A DNA stretch of 13,881 nucleotides from Aldersonia sp036524855 (GTDB lineage: Bacteria; Actinomycetota; Actinomycetes; Mycobacteriales; Mycobacteriaceae), in assembly GCA_036524855.1 (NCBI GenBank), contig DATDBL010000029.1, positions 1 through 13,881 of the forward strand, given 5' to 3'. Below are positions 7,266-13,452 of this stretch, piece by piece. The notes under the pieces were generated by a model. The model worked only from the letters and a program-made list of their open reading frames with translations. It ran no database searches and was not told the origin of the DNA. Within the stretch, counting starts at the first letter, position 1, and each line of letters begins with the position of its first letter. The position numbers were made by a program, and so were the translations under genes.

Positions 7266-8218
7266 GCCCGCCGTCGGCGGGCAACCCGGATCAACCGAAG
7301 CGGCCGCTGCGCCGGCCGCAACAACGGAGTGGGCCACGGCAACGGACGGCGAGTCGGACCGAGCTGTCGCGGAACCCGCGGTTTGCGCAGTTGTCGCCGG
7401 AGGTGGGCGAACTCGACGAGGCCGCCGTGCGCGATGCGATGGCAGAAGACGCCGACGCCACCCTCGCCACGCTGATCGCGATGAGTCACGCCACCGACGA
7501 GGGCCTGCGGGCGGCGGTGCGGCGGATCGTGCCGCGGCTGGTGCTCGACCAGGCTCGCCGCGGCACCCCTGCCGCGCGGGGCGTGACGAAACGGCGGGTG
7601 GTGCCGATCGACCGCGGCGACGACCTGGATCTCGACCGGTCCCTCGACGCGATCGTCGCCGCGCGGGCCGAGGCGCGGGCGCCCAACGCCGACGAGTTGC
7701 GGGCGGTCGCCTGGGCGCGGCCGCAGATCGCGCTGTGCCTGCTCATCGACGCGTCCGGGTCGATGAACGGTGCCCGGTTGGCGACCGCCGCCACCACCGC
7801 AGCCGCGTGCCTGGTGCGGGCGCGGGGCGAGATCGGGGTGGTGGCGTTCGCGTCGCGCCCGACCGTGCTGCAGGCTCTGACGACGACGCCGGCGGGTTCA
7901 TCCCTCGTGGAATCGGTGTTGCGGCTGCGGGGGCACGGCACCACCGCGCTCTCGGCGGCGCTGGAGGCGGCGCGGCGGCAGTTGGCGAAGGCGACGGCGG
8001 CGCGGCGCGTGACTGTGCTGCTCTCGGACTGCCGCGAGACCGACGACGTCGACCCCGCGCCGGCGATGCGGGCCCTCGACGAGGTGATCGTGCTCGCGCC
8101 CGCCGAGGATCCCGACGCCGCGGCTGCGCTGTGCAGGAGTACGGGTGCGGCGATGGCGCCGATCGCCTCGATCGCGGACGTGGCGCCGGCGATTACGCGG
8201 TTGTTGGCGCGGGGGTGA
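7262..8218 (+). CDS. VWA (MIDAS) domain protein, partner of the MoxR ATPase
   Basis: About 318 residues if translation starts at the CTG of a CTGA overlap with the moxR stop. The first 45 residues are basic, Pro/Gln/Arg-rich and probably disordered; residues about 48-155 form a charged helical region; the VWA domain fills residues about 155-318. The metal-ion-dependent adhesion site is complete: DASGS (D163, S165, S167), T227/T228 in GHGTTALS, and D256 in LLSDCRE. Such proteins bind MoxR ATPases and present a client, as CobT does with CobS and BchD with BchI. No ATG or GTG lies in frame between the moxR stop and GTG 7403; TTG 7391 and GTG 7403 would give 275 or 271 residues and keep the VWA domain. 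A purine-rich stretch (7241-7258) precedes the CTG. Function is firm at the family level; the start is uncertain. Confidence 0.85.
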   Translation: MSPPSAGNPDQPKRPLRRPQQRSGPRQRTASRTELSRNPRFAQLSPEVGELDEAAVRDAMAEDADATLATLIAMSHATDEGLRAAVRRIVPRLVLDQARRGTPAARGVTKRRVVPIDRGDDLDLDRSLDAIVAARAEARAPNADELRAVAWARPQIALCLLIDASGSMNGARLATAATTAAACLVRARGEIGVVAFASRPTVLQALTTTPAGSSLVESVLRLRGHGTTALSAALEAARRQLAKATAARRVTVLLSDCRETDDVDPAPAMRALDEVIVLAPAEDPDAAAALCRSTGAAMAPIASIADVAPAITRLLARG

Positions 8219-8227
8219 AGTCCGGGG

Positions 8228-8281
8228 CCGTTCGAGTGATCGCCGTGGTCGGCGGGGATGGGGGTGACGACTGTCGAACGG
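8228..8281. repeat. Inverted repeat after the VWA gene
   Basis: CCGTTCGA (8228-8235) and TCGAACGG (8274-8281) are perfect 8-bp arms 38 nt apart, starting 10 bp after the VWA stop. The spacing is long for a terminator. It may be chance or a scar of inserted DNA. Confidence 0.35.
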
Positions 8282-8346
8282 GCAGCTCGAGCGAGCGGCC
8301 CGCACCCAGTCACCGACCCGTTCCACCTGCGCGACGAGGTTGCCGC

Positions 8347-8387
8347 GCGCTGATCGCCATGTCCGTCCCCGGTGGGGCGATCAGCGC
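8347..8387. repeat. Perfect 12-bp inverted repeat (possible terminator or element end)
   Basis: GCGCTGATCGCC (8347-8358) and GGCGATCAGCGC (8376-8387) pair perfectly around a 17-nt loop; the loop can form its own CCCC/GGGG pairing in competition. There is no T-run downstream, so if it terminates the adh-moxR-vwa transcript it would be a U-less hairpin. It sits at the left boundary of the decayed zone. Confidence 0.6.
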
Positions 8388-8400
8388 CAACGCCGCCAGT

Positions 8401-8641
8401 TACACGGCTACCCGCCACGCAGGCGATGCCCACCGCTACACGGTCCGCAAACAGATCATCGGCCGGCAAAACCCTCACCCGGCGCCTGACCGCCGAGCAA
8501 GCCCACCGCTACCGCGACTGGATCGCCAACCGCCGCACCCTCGACGACCTCATCGACCAGATGGACCAGCTCTCACGACAGGCCGCCCACCTGCTCGACA
8601 CACCATCACCCCAGCTCAAACGCTCGAAAGCCGGACACTGA
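8401..8641 (+). pseudogene. Frameshifted remnant of a DUF6788-like gene
   Basis: In one frame, about 8404-8460 reads TRHAGDAHRYTVRKQIIG; one frame over, 8465-8641 reads AGKTLTRRLTAEQAHRYRDW then IANRRTLDDLIDQMDQLSRQ and ends at the TGA 8639-8641. Joined, this resembles the C-terminal two thirds of small proteins I recall as DUF6788, in which a Cys-rich CGKPGCRCH segment is followed by HGPYW-RK--GKTVTRRLT-EQA-RY. Here the Cys-rich N-terminus is gone and a frameshift lies near 8460-8465. The GTG at 8372 opens an 89-codon frame covering only the second part. It could instead be a short expressed protein from GTG 8372. The homology is from memory and needs a profile search. Confidence 0.5.
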
Positions 8642-8664
8642 CCCGCGAAGTGGGTCTGGGGAAG

Positions 8665-8683
8665 CTGCCCGGATCGCGGGCAG
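8665..8683. promoter_or_regulatory. Hairpin upstream of the protease relic
   Basis: CTGCCCG (8665-8671) and CGGGCAG (8677-8683) are perfect 7-bp arms around a 5-nt loop, 27 bp before the protease start. It could end transcription from the left or be an operator of the protease gene; no T-run follows. Confidence 0.45.
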
Positions 8684-8709
8684 TTGCACTCGATCCGAGG
8701 AGGATGAAC

Positions 8710-9598
8710 ATGCCCCGAACCCGAGTCCTGGTGGAGGTCGCACAGAAACAGGAAGAGGCGTTCGCGAGATTCGAGGCCGAACTGGCGTCACCCGCGACGG
8801 CGTTGAGACACAGCGAATCGGTCGTCGACGGCCTCGTTGGACTCGGTGTCGATGTCGCGACCGACATGCCGCCGGTACCGATGCTGAGCACGCGGAAGGA
8901 GACCGTCGCGACCCTGGAGGCATTCGCCAGCGAGGAGTCGAGTCCCGACGTCGCCGCGTCGTCGATCGTCGTTGCCGCCGAAGTCGACGCGAGCCAGATC
9001 CAGACCCTTCAGGAGCAGTCGGGTGTGCGGGTTTGGTCCGATTCGCCGATCGAGCTCGTGGGAGCGTGTGCAGGCTGTTCGTCGCACGGGGAGTCCGAAA
9101 CGGAGTCCCACGTTGCTGGGCTGTTCGACCGGGCGTCGTCGGCGGGCGGTACCGACTGTCGACCGTTCCGATCCGGGGTGTCGGTCGACGACATCCGCAC
9201 GTTGCTCGGCGTGCAACGAGTGTGGCTGGACGGATTCCGGGGCCAGAACGTCGTCGTGGGCATCGTCGACGAGGGTGTGAACGGGCTCGAGTACCCGGTC
9301 GTCGGGGGGTTCTCGAGGCCGAACGCCCAACTTCCGGGAACGGCGCCGATCACGAGCCACGGATCGATGTGCGCCGCAGACGTGCTCGTCGCGGCCCCGG
9401 CGGCGAAGCTCTACGACTACCCGTTCCTGGGAATTCAGAACTCGGGCGGCGCTCTTCCCCCAGTCGACTCCCGATGACACGCGGACGGCACTCGTCGCGG
9501 GAGCGATCAACCTCGGTCCGCCGGGGTTCGACGATCTGACCGGCCACGGGGTCATCAACGCCGCTGCGTCCTATGCGCACCTGCTCTCCACTCGGTAG
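8710..9598 (+). pseudogene. Subtilisin-like (S8) serine peptidase, internally deleted
   Basis: Frame 1 (8710-9477, 255 codons) begins with an N-terminal prodomain-like region of about 170 residues, then the subtilase Asp box VVVGIVDEG (D187) and the His box SHGSMCAADVLVAAPAAKLY (H217). It then stops soon after YPFLGIQNSGG. The next frame, from about 9446, reads AALFPQSTPDDTRTALVAGA, then INLGPPGFDDLTGHGVINAA, and ends at TAG 9596-9598. That is the usual end of a subtilase after the Ser helix. The oxyanion Asn region and the GTSxAxPHVAG serine box are absent, so a deletion of probably 100-200 codons has joined the two parts out of frame. No proteolytic activity is expected. The start ATG 8710 has AGGAGG (8698-8703) six bases ahead; ATG 8704 is less well spaced. 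No signal peptide is seen. Confidence 0.8.
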
Positions 9599-9609
9599 CG
9601 TGGGCGGGT

Positions 9610-9830
9610 ATGAAGTGGTTGGTTACGGTCCATGAGCAAGCTCAGCTGGGGGCGGTGCGCGAACGGTTGCGTGCTCGTGGCTGCATCGATGTCGACCTCG
9701 AAACGGCGGTGCCGTTGAGCGGAAACGAGATCGCGATTTCGGTCGACGGCCCCCGTGACCTGCCCAAGTTGGTCAGGACGACGACGCGATCACGGGCGTG
9801 TTCGAGAACAGTGACATCGTCCTGACCTAG
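9610..9830 (+). pseudogene. Frameshifted small partner protein of the S8 peptidase
   Basis: From ATG 9610 the frame reads MKWLVTVHEQAQLGAVRERL, then RARGCIDVDLETAVPL and IAISVDGPRDLPKLVR, and then turns into Ser/Arg/Thr-rich nonsense ending at TGA 9823-9825. One frame over, from about 9777, it continues sensibly as DDDAITGVFENSDIVLT with TAG at 9828-9830. A single-base change near 9775-9780 (repeated acgacgacg) explains both. The intact product would be about 73 residues, a compact alpha/beta protein with a hydrophobic first strand, placed just downstream of the protease. I suspect a protease-partner or inhibitor-like role from position and size; I do not recognise the family. The stop overlaps the yaaA stop in a shared CTAG. 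Confidence 0.6.
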
Positions 9831-10573
9831 TCCGTCAGCACCACCAGTTCCCGCGCCGACGCGACCTCGACCCGCAATCCCGCGCGCGCAGCGACCCGCG
9901 CGACGCCCTTGACGTCGTCGGGCTCGGCGCGGCTCACCACCAGCGCGCGGGCGAGCAGGCCCTTGCGGTGCTTGTTGAAGTGGCTCACGACCTTGCGGTT
10001 GCCGTCGGGAAGCTCGGTCAGCACGGTCGCGACCACCGCGCCCGGCACCGGGCCGAGCTGCTGGTAGATCCCCGAGCGCAGGTCCACGACCAGCCCGCCG
10101 TCGGCCTCGGCCTCGATCGCGGACGTCAGTTCGGGACGCCAGAACGCGGCCAACGTGCCGAATCCGGGGAGGGTCGACCCGCCCGAGAGCCGGTACGCGG
10201 GGATCGGGTCGCCGGGTCGGACCGCGCCGAACAGCGCCGACCCGATCGCGAGGCGGGCGTAGGCCTTCGCGCGTTGCACCCGGGTGAACCCGCGTGTGTC
10301 GAGGGCGTCGAACAGCACCCCGGTGTAGCGGTCGAGGGCGGGGCGCGTGGGGCTGGTCCACAGCGCCGCGTTGCGATCGATCTCGTCGCGTTGGCCCGCG
10401 CCGAGGCCCAGCGCGGCGGCGGAGGCGTCCCCGTCGGCGGCGAGATCGACCAGCGCCTGCACCAGGATCTCGCGCCGCTCGGTCAGCTTGGGCAGCGACA
10501 GCTCGCCCAGATCCAGCGGCGCGCCGCGACCGCCGGCGGACTTGGTCTCGGAGGGTGGCAGCAGCACGAGCAC
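9827..10573 (-). CDS. yaaA: Peroxide stress protein YaaA (DUF328/UPF0246)
   Basis: The 248-residue protein matches YaaA, which in Escherichia coli limits free iron and protects DNA and proteins during hydrogen peroxide stress. Landmarks are the start VLVLLPPSETKS, the segment RYTGVLFDALD, SALFGAVRPGDPIPAYRL, YQQLGP, and HFNKHRKGLLAR, which contains the basic KxxRG-type motif of the family. The length fits (257 in E. coli). The reading frame extends 27 codons upstream to 10654, but GTG 10573 is the family start and stands exactly 6 nt after a TANNNT hexamer, so a leaderless message is likely. The gene is divergent from proS and meets the decayed protease-partner gene tail to tail. Confidence 0.9.
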   Translation of the reverse strand: MLVLLPPSETKSAGGRGAPLDLGELSLPKLTERREILVQALVDLAADGDASAAALGLGAGQRDEIDRNAALWTSPTRPALDRYTGVLFDALDTRGFTRVQRAKAYARLAIGSALFGAVRPGDPIPAYRLSGGSTLPGFGTLAAFWRPELTSAIEAEADGGLVVDLRSGIYQQLGPVPGAVVATVLTELPDGNRKVVSHFNKHRKGLLARALVVSRAEPDDVKGVARVAARAGLRVEVASARELVVLTD

Positions 10574-10579
10574 CCACGG

Positions 10580-10585
10580 AATGTA
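10580..10585 (-). promoter_or_regulatory. Leaderless -10 box for yaaA
   Basis: On the minus strand this reads TACATT, followed by six bases and then the GTG start at 10573, which places the -10 at -12 to -7 of the start codon. No Shine-Dalgarno is present and no good -35 is visible. Confidence 0.55.
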
Positions 10586-10605
10586 GCCGCCGGACCGGCA
10601 CGCAT

Positions 10606-10611
10606 TACCCT
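10606..10611 (+). promoter_or_regulatory. Candidate -10 box for proS
   Basis: TACCCT fits TANNNT and ends 8 nt before GTG 10620. It implies a transcript beginning at or a base or two before the start codon. The box lies in the same 46-bp gap as the yaaA box, so the two promoters are back to back. Confidence 0.5.
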
Positions 10612-10619
10612 TGACCTCC

Positions 10620-12362
10620 GTGATCACGCGCATGTCCCACCTCTTCCTGCGCACCCTGCGCGACGACCCCGCCGACGCCGAGGTGCCCAGCCACAGGCTG
10701 CTCGTACGAGCCGGTTACGTGCGCCGGGTGGCGCCCGGGGTGTACTCCTGGCTGCCGCTCGGTCTGCGGGTGTTCCGCCAGGTGGAGCGGGTGGTCCGCG
10801 AGGAGATGGACGCGATCGGCGCGCAGGAGATTCTGCTGCCGGCGCTGCTGCCGCGGGAGCCGTACGAGACGACAAACCGCTGGACCGAGTACGGCCATGG
10901 GCTGTTCCGTCTCGCCGACCGCAGGGGCGCCGACATGCTGCTCGGCCCGACCCACGAGGAACTGTTCGCGCTCACAGTGAAGGCCGAGTACTCGTCGTAC
11001 AAGGACCTGCCGGTCACGCTGTACCAGATCCAGACCAAGTTCCGCGACGAGGAACGCCCGCGCGCCGGCATCCTGCGCGGGCGCGAGTTCGTCATGAAGG
11101 ACTCGTACTCGTTCGACCTCGACGAGGCCGGGCTCAAGGCGTCCTACGAGGTGCACCGCGAGGCGTACCAGCGGATTTTCGCCCGGCTCGGGGTGAAGTA
11201 CGTGATCGTCGCGGCGACGTCGGGCGCGATGGGCGGCAGCGCGTCGGAGGAATTCCTCGCCGACAGCGAGGTCGGCGAGGACACCTACGTGCGCTGCCTC
11301 GAGTCCGGGTACGCCGCCAACGTCGAGGCGGTGGTGACGCCGGCGCCGCCGGCCCTGCCGATCGACGGCCTCCCGCCCGCAGTCGTGCACGACACCCCCG
11401 ACACCCCGACCATCGCGACCCTGGTCGCGTGGGCGAACTCCGCGCTCGATCGCGAGGTCACTCCCGCGGACACGCTGAAGAACATCATCGGCAAGCTATG
11501 GCACCCGGACGGCACGATCGAACTGCTGGCGGTCGGCGTGCCCGGCGACCGCGACGTCGACGAGAAGCGCCTCGGCGCGTCGGTGGAACCGGCCGAGTTC
11601 GAGCTGCTGACCGAGGCGGATTTCGCCGCCAACCCGTTCCTGGTAAAGGGCTACATCGGGCCCAAGGGGTTGCAGGAGAACGGGGTTCGCTATCTGGTCG
11701 ACCCGCGGGTGGTGACCGGAACGCGGTGGATCACCGGTGCCGACGCGCCCGGGCGCCACGTTGTCGACCTCGTCGCCGGGCGTGACTTCATCCCGGACGG
11801 GACCATCGAGGCCGCCGAGGTCCGCGACGGCGACGCGTCTCCCGACGGTCGCGGGCCCCTGGTCGCGGCGCGCGGCATCGAGATCGGCCACATTTTCCAA
11901 CTCGGCTACAAGTACACCGACGCGTTCGAGGTCGACGTGCTCGGCGAGAACGGCAAGCCGGTGCGGTTGATCCAGGGCTCGTACGGCGTCGGGGTGTCCC
12001 GGCTGGTCGCGGTGATCGCGGAGCAATGCCACGACGACAAGGGCCTGCGCTGGCCGGCCGAGGTCGCGCCGTTCGGCGTGCACATCGTGATCGCGAACAA
12101 GGACGACGCCGCCCGCGAGGGGGCGGAGGAGTTGGCGACCGCGCTGGACATCGCGGGGGTCGAGGTGCTGCTCGACGACCGCAAGTCCTCGCCGGGGGTG
12201 AAGTTCAAGGACTCCGAACTGCTCGGGGTGCCGGTGGTCGTGGTCGTCGGGCGCGGCTGGGCAAACGGCGTCGTCGAGGTGCGCGACCGGTTCACCGGCG
12301 CTAGCGACGAGGTGCCGGTGGCCGAGGCCCCGCACGTGGTGGCGGCGCGGGCGCGGGGGTAG
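10620..12362 (+). CDS. proS: Prolyl-tRNA synthetase, bacterial type with editing insertion
   Basis: The 580-residue enzyme charges tRNA-Pro and edits Ala-tRNA-Pro. Class II motif 1 region is PGVYSWLPLGLRVFRQVERVVREEM; motif 2 region includes GPTHEELFALTVK and QIQTKFRDEERPRAGILRGREF; motif 3 region is QGSYGVGVSRLVAVIAEQ. The INS editing domain lies between (about residues 225-405). The C-terminal anticodon-binding domain includes APFGVHIVIANKDD and LLDDRKSSPGVKFKDSELLGVP. Length agrees with the mycobacterial enzyme. GTG 10620 (giving MITRMSHLFLRTLRDD) is chosen because mycobacterial ProS starts with the same ITRMS; TTG 10611 and ATG 10632 are other in-frame options. Housekeeping gene; its presence anchors the right-hand backbone. 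Confidence 0.97.
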   Translation: MITRMSHLFLRTLRDDPADAEVPSHRLLVRAGYVRRVAPGVYSWLPLGLRVFRQVERVVREEMDAIGAQEILLPALLPREPYETTNRWTEYGHGLFRLADRRGADMLLGPTHEELFALTVKAEYSSYKDLPVTLYQIQTKFRDEERPRAGILRGREFVMKDSYSFDLDEAGLKASYEVHREAYQRIFARLGVKYVIVAATSGAMGGSASEEFLADSEVGEDTYVRCLESGYAANVEAVVTPAPPALPIDGLPPAVVHDTPDTPTIATLVAWANSALDREVTPADTLKNIIGKLWHPDGTIELLAVGVPGDRDVDEKRLGASVEPAEFELLTEADFAANPFLVKGYIGPKGLQENGVRYLVDPRVVTGTRWITGADAPGRHVVDLVAGRDFIPDGTIEAAEVRDGDASPDGRGPLVAARGIEIGHIFQLGYKYTDAFEVDVLGENGKPVRLIQGSYGVGVSRLVAVIAEQCHDDKGLRWPAEVAPFGVHIVIANKDDAAREGAEELATALDIAGVEVLLDDRKSSPGVKFKDSELLGVPVVVVVGRGWANGVVEVRDRFTGASDEVPVAEAPHVVAARARG

Positions 12363-12389
12363 GCGTCGCGGCGGCTTGACGGCGACGCC
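12362..12389 (+). terminator. Hairpin at the proS stop codon
   Basis: GGCGTCGC (12362-12369) and GCGACGCC (12382-12389) form a perfect 8-bp stem with a 12-nt loop, starting on the last base of the proS TAG. There is no T-run, as is common in high-GC actinobacteria. It lies between convergent proS and the PLDc_N/SHOCT gene. Confidence 0.6.
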
Positions 12390-12409
12390 GCGCGTGTTCT
12401 GCACGTGTC

Positions 12410-12449
12410 GCGCACCTTGCAACGTGCGCGGCACGTCGCAACGTGCGCG
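12410..12449. repeat. 12-bp direct repeats with a local hairpin
   Basis: GCAACGTGCGCG occurs at 12419-12430 and again at 12438-12449, 19 bp apart. GCGCAC (12410-12415) can also pair with GTGCGC (12424-12429) around 8 nt. It may assist termination between the convergent genes; two copies only. Confidence 0.5.
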
Positions 12450-12477
12450 TCGTCGGCCCGGATCTCGGAAGCTGCCG

Positions 12478-12858
12478 TCAGCCCAGCGCCTTGGCCTTCA
12501 GCGCGGTGTATTCCTGCTCGGTGATCGTGCCGGAGTCCAGCAACGCCTTCGCGTCGGCGATCTGTTCGGCGGGTGACTTGCCGGCGACGTTCTGGATGTA
12601 GGCGTCGGTGGCCTGCTTCGCCTCGTTCTGCGCGCGGATTGTCCGCCGCGTCATGCCGCTGCCGCGGGCGATGAGGTAGACAAGCGCGGTGATCCAGGGG
12701 ACGAGGATGAGGAAGACGATCCACACCGCCTTCCACCAGCCCGACAGGTCGCGGTCCCGGAACAGGTCGGTGAGGATGTAGAACAGCAGCATCAGGTACG
12801 CGACGAAGGCGAAGATCACCAGCGTGTACCAGATGAAGTCCCAGAACGAGTTCCACAT
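12478..12858 (-). CDS. Small membrane protein with PLDc_N and SHOCT domains
   Basis: The 126-residue protein has an N-terminal hydrophobic helix (FWDFIWYTLVIFAFVAYLML, about residues 5-24), then the PLDc_N-type segment DLFRDRDLSGWWKAVWIVFLILVPWITALVYLIARG with a second membrane helix (about 33-68). A charged linker leads to a C-terminal SHOCT motif, ADAKALLDSGTITEQEYTALKAKAL (about 101-125). SHOCT motifs are thought to be short oligomerisation modules; PLDc_N proteins are small membrane proteins of unknown role, unrelated in activity to phospholipase D. ATG 12858 is supported by AAGGAG (12867-12872 on the minus strand) eight bases away; the frame extends upstream to 13002 but that part is Arg-rich and unlike the family. 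A strong hairpin (12885-12910) lies in its leader. Function is unknown. Confidence 0.88.
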   Translation of the reverse strand: MWNSFWDFIWYTLVIFAFVAYLMLLFYILTDLFRDRDLSGWWKAVWIVFLILVPWITALVYLIARGSGMTRRTIRAQNEAKQATDAYIQNVAGKSPAEQIADAKALLDSGTITEQEYTALKAKALG

Positions 12859-12884
12859 GGTCGCTACTCCTTGTTCAGCGGTGT

Positions 12885-12910
12885 CGACGAGCGAACCGCG
12901 CCGCTCGTCG
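12885..12910 (-). promoter_or_regulatory. 9-bp hairpin in the leader of the PLDc_N/SHOCT gene
   Basis: CGACGAGCG (12885-12893) and CGCTCGTCG (12902-12910) pair perfectly around 8 nt, ending 26 bp before the start codon and 12 bp before the Shine-Dalgarno. It could be an operator or an RNA stem affecting translation. Confidence 0.5.
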
Positions 12911-12932
12911 GGTCGAGGTGTGGCCCGGGCCG

Positions 12933-12947
12933 TCCGCCCAGGGCGGA
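12933..12947. promoter_or_regulatory. 15-bp palindrome, candidate operator
   Basis: TCCGCCCAGGGCGGA has perfect 7-bp arms around a single base, about 75 bp upstream of the PLDc_N/SHOCT start. This size and symmetry suit a dimeric regulator site; no family can be named. Confidence 0.35.
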
Positions 12948-13311
12948 TTGTCGCGGGGACAGCGGCGATCGCGACCCCGCACCGTTGCCGGCGCGACGTC
13001 ACGGTGCGGGAACGTGCACCCGCCGAATCCGATTCGCCCCCGGTGATAGTGACACATTCGGGCCCCGATTCGGTGCTTCAACCCGGGCGCGGCGTCGTCG
13101 AGGTCGCGACGGCACCGCCGATCGTGGCGGATATCACAGGGTTCTCTGCGAGCCGTTCGGCCGGTGCGCACCGATCTCGGGGGCTGCCGCCGCATCGACA
13201 GCACGTCGAGCCCGAAGTCGTCGAGCAGATCGAGCACCATCATCGCGACACGCGGGCCCGCCGGTTTCCCCGTGTCGTGGGAATCTCCCTCGTGGCTGGC
13301 AAGCTGACGGT

Positions 13312-13452
13312 GTGCGCGATCGCATCCCGGTCCTGTCAGTGAGGGTCAGGCTGTCGCAGTCTGTGCCGCGCGCGGCGCTGTTGGCCGACTTGGCTGCCGC
13401 CGACGCCGTTTCCGACACTGCAACGGATTCCGGAAGTGAGGAACTGCGATGA
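13312..13452 (+). CDS. Possible 46-residue upstream ORF coupled to the M20 peptidase
   Basis: GTG 13312 opens a 46-codon frame whose TGA overlaps the ATG of the peptidase (ATGA at 13449-13452). The product (MRDRIPVLSVRVRLSQSVPRAALLADLAAADA then an acidic Ser/Thr tail) matches nothing I recognise, has no Cys and no membrane helix. It has no Shine-Dalgarno; a poor -10-like word, CAAGCT, stands at 13300-13305, the distance expected for a leaderless start. It may be real and couple translation, or be a chance frame. Confidence 0.25.
   Translation: MRDRIPVLSVRVRLSQSVPRAALLADLAAADAVSDTATDSGSEELR

Larger units (their letters stand above)
12859..13448. other. Long intergenic region between divergent genes
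   Basis: No convincing protein gene lies here on either strand. The open frames (for example 12875-13243 minus and 12824-13342 plus) are Arg- and Pro-rich and overlap each other, as expected of GC-rich non-coding DNA. It holds two inverted repeats near the PLDc_N/SHOCT gene and a 46-codon ORF (13312-13452) before the M20 peptidase; between about 12950 and 13310 I see nothing clear. Confidence 0.6.

Noticed and set aside
8219..9830. An active insertion sequence or transposase in the decayed zone
   Set aside because: No DDE or other transposase motif, no matching terminal repeats at both ends and no target duplication could be seen.
12419..12449. CRISPR-like repeats
   Set aside because: Only two 12-bp copies with a 7-bp gap and no cas gene nearby.
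12875..13243. A 122-codon minus-strand frame upstream of the SHOCT gene
   Set aside because: The first 20 residues look protein-like but the rest is Arg/Asp-rich with no motif and no ribosome binding site; not enough to call a gene.
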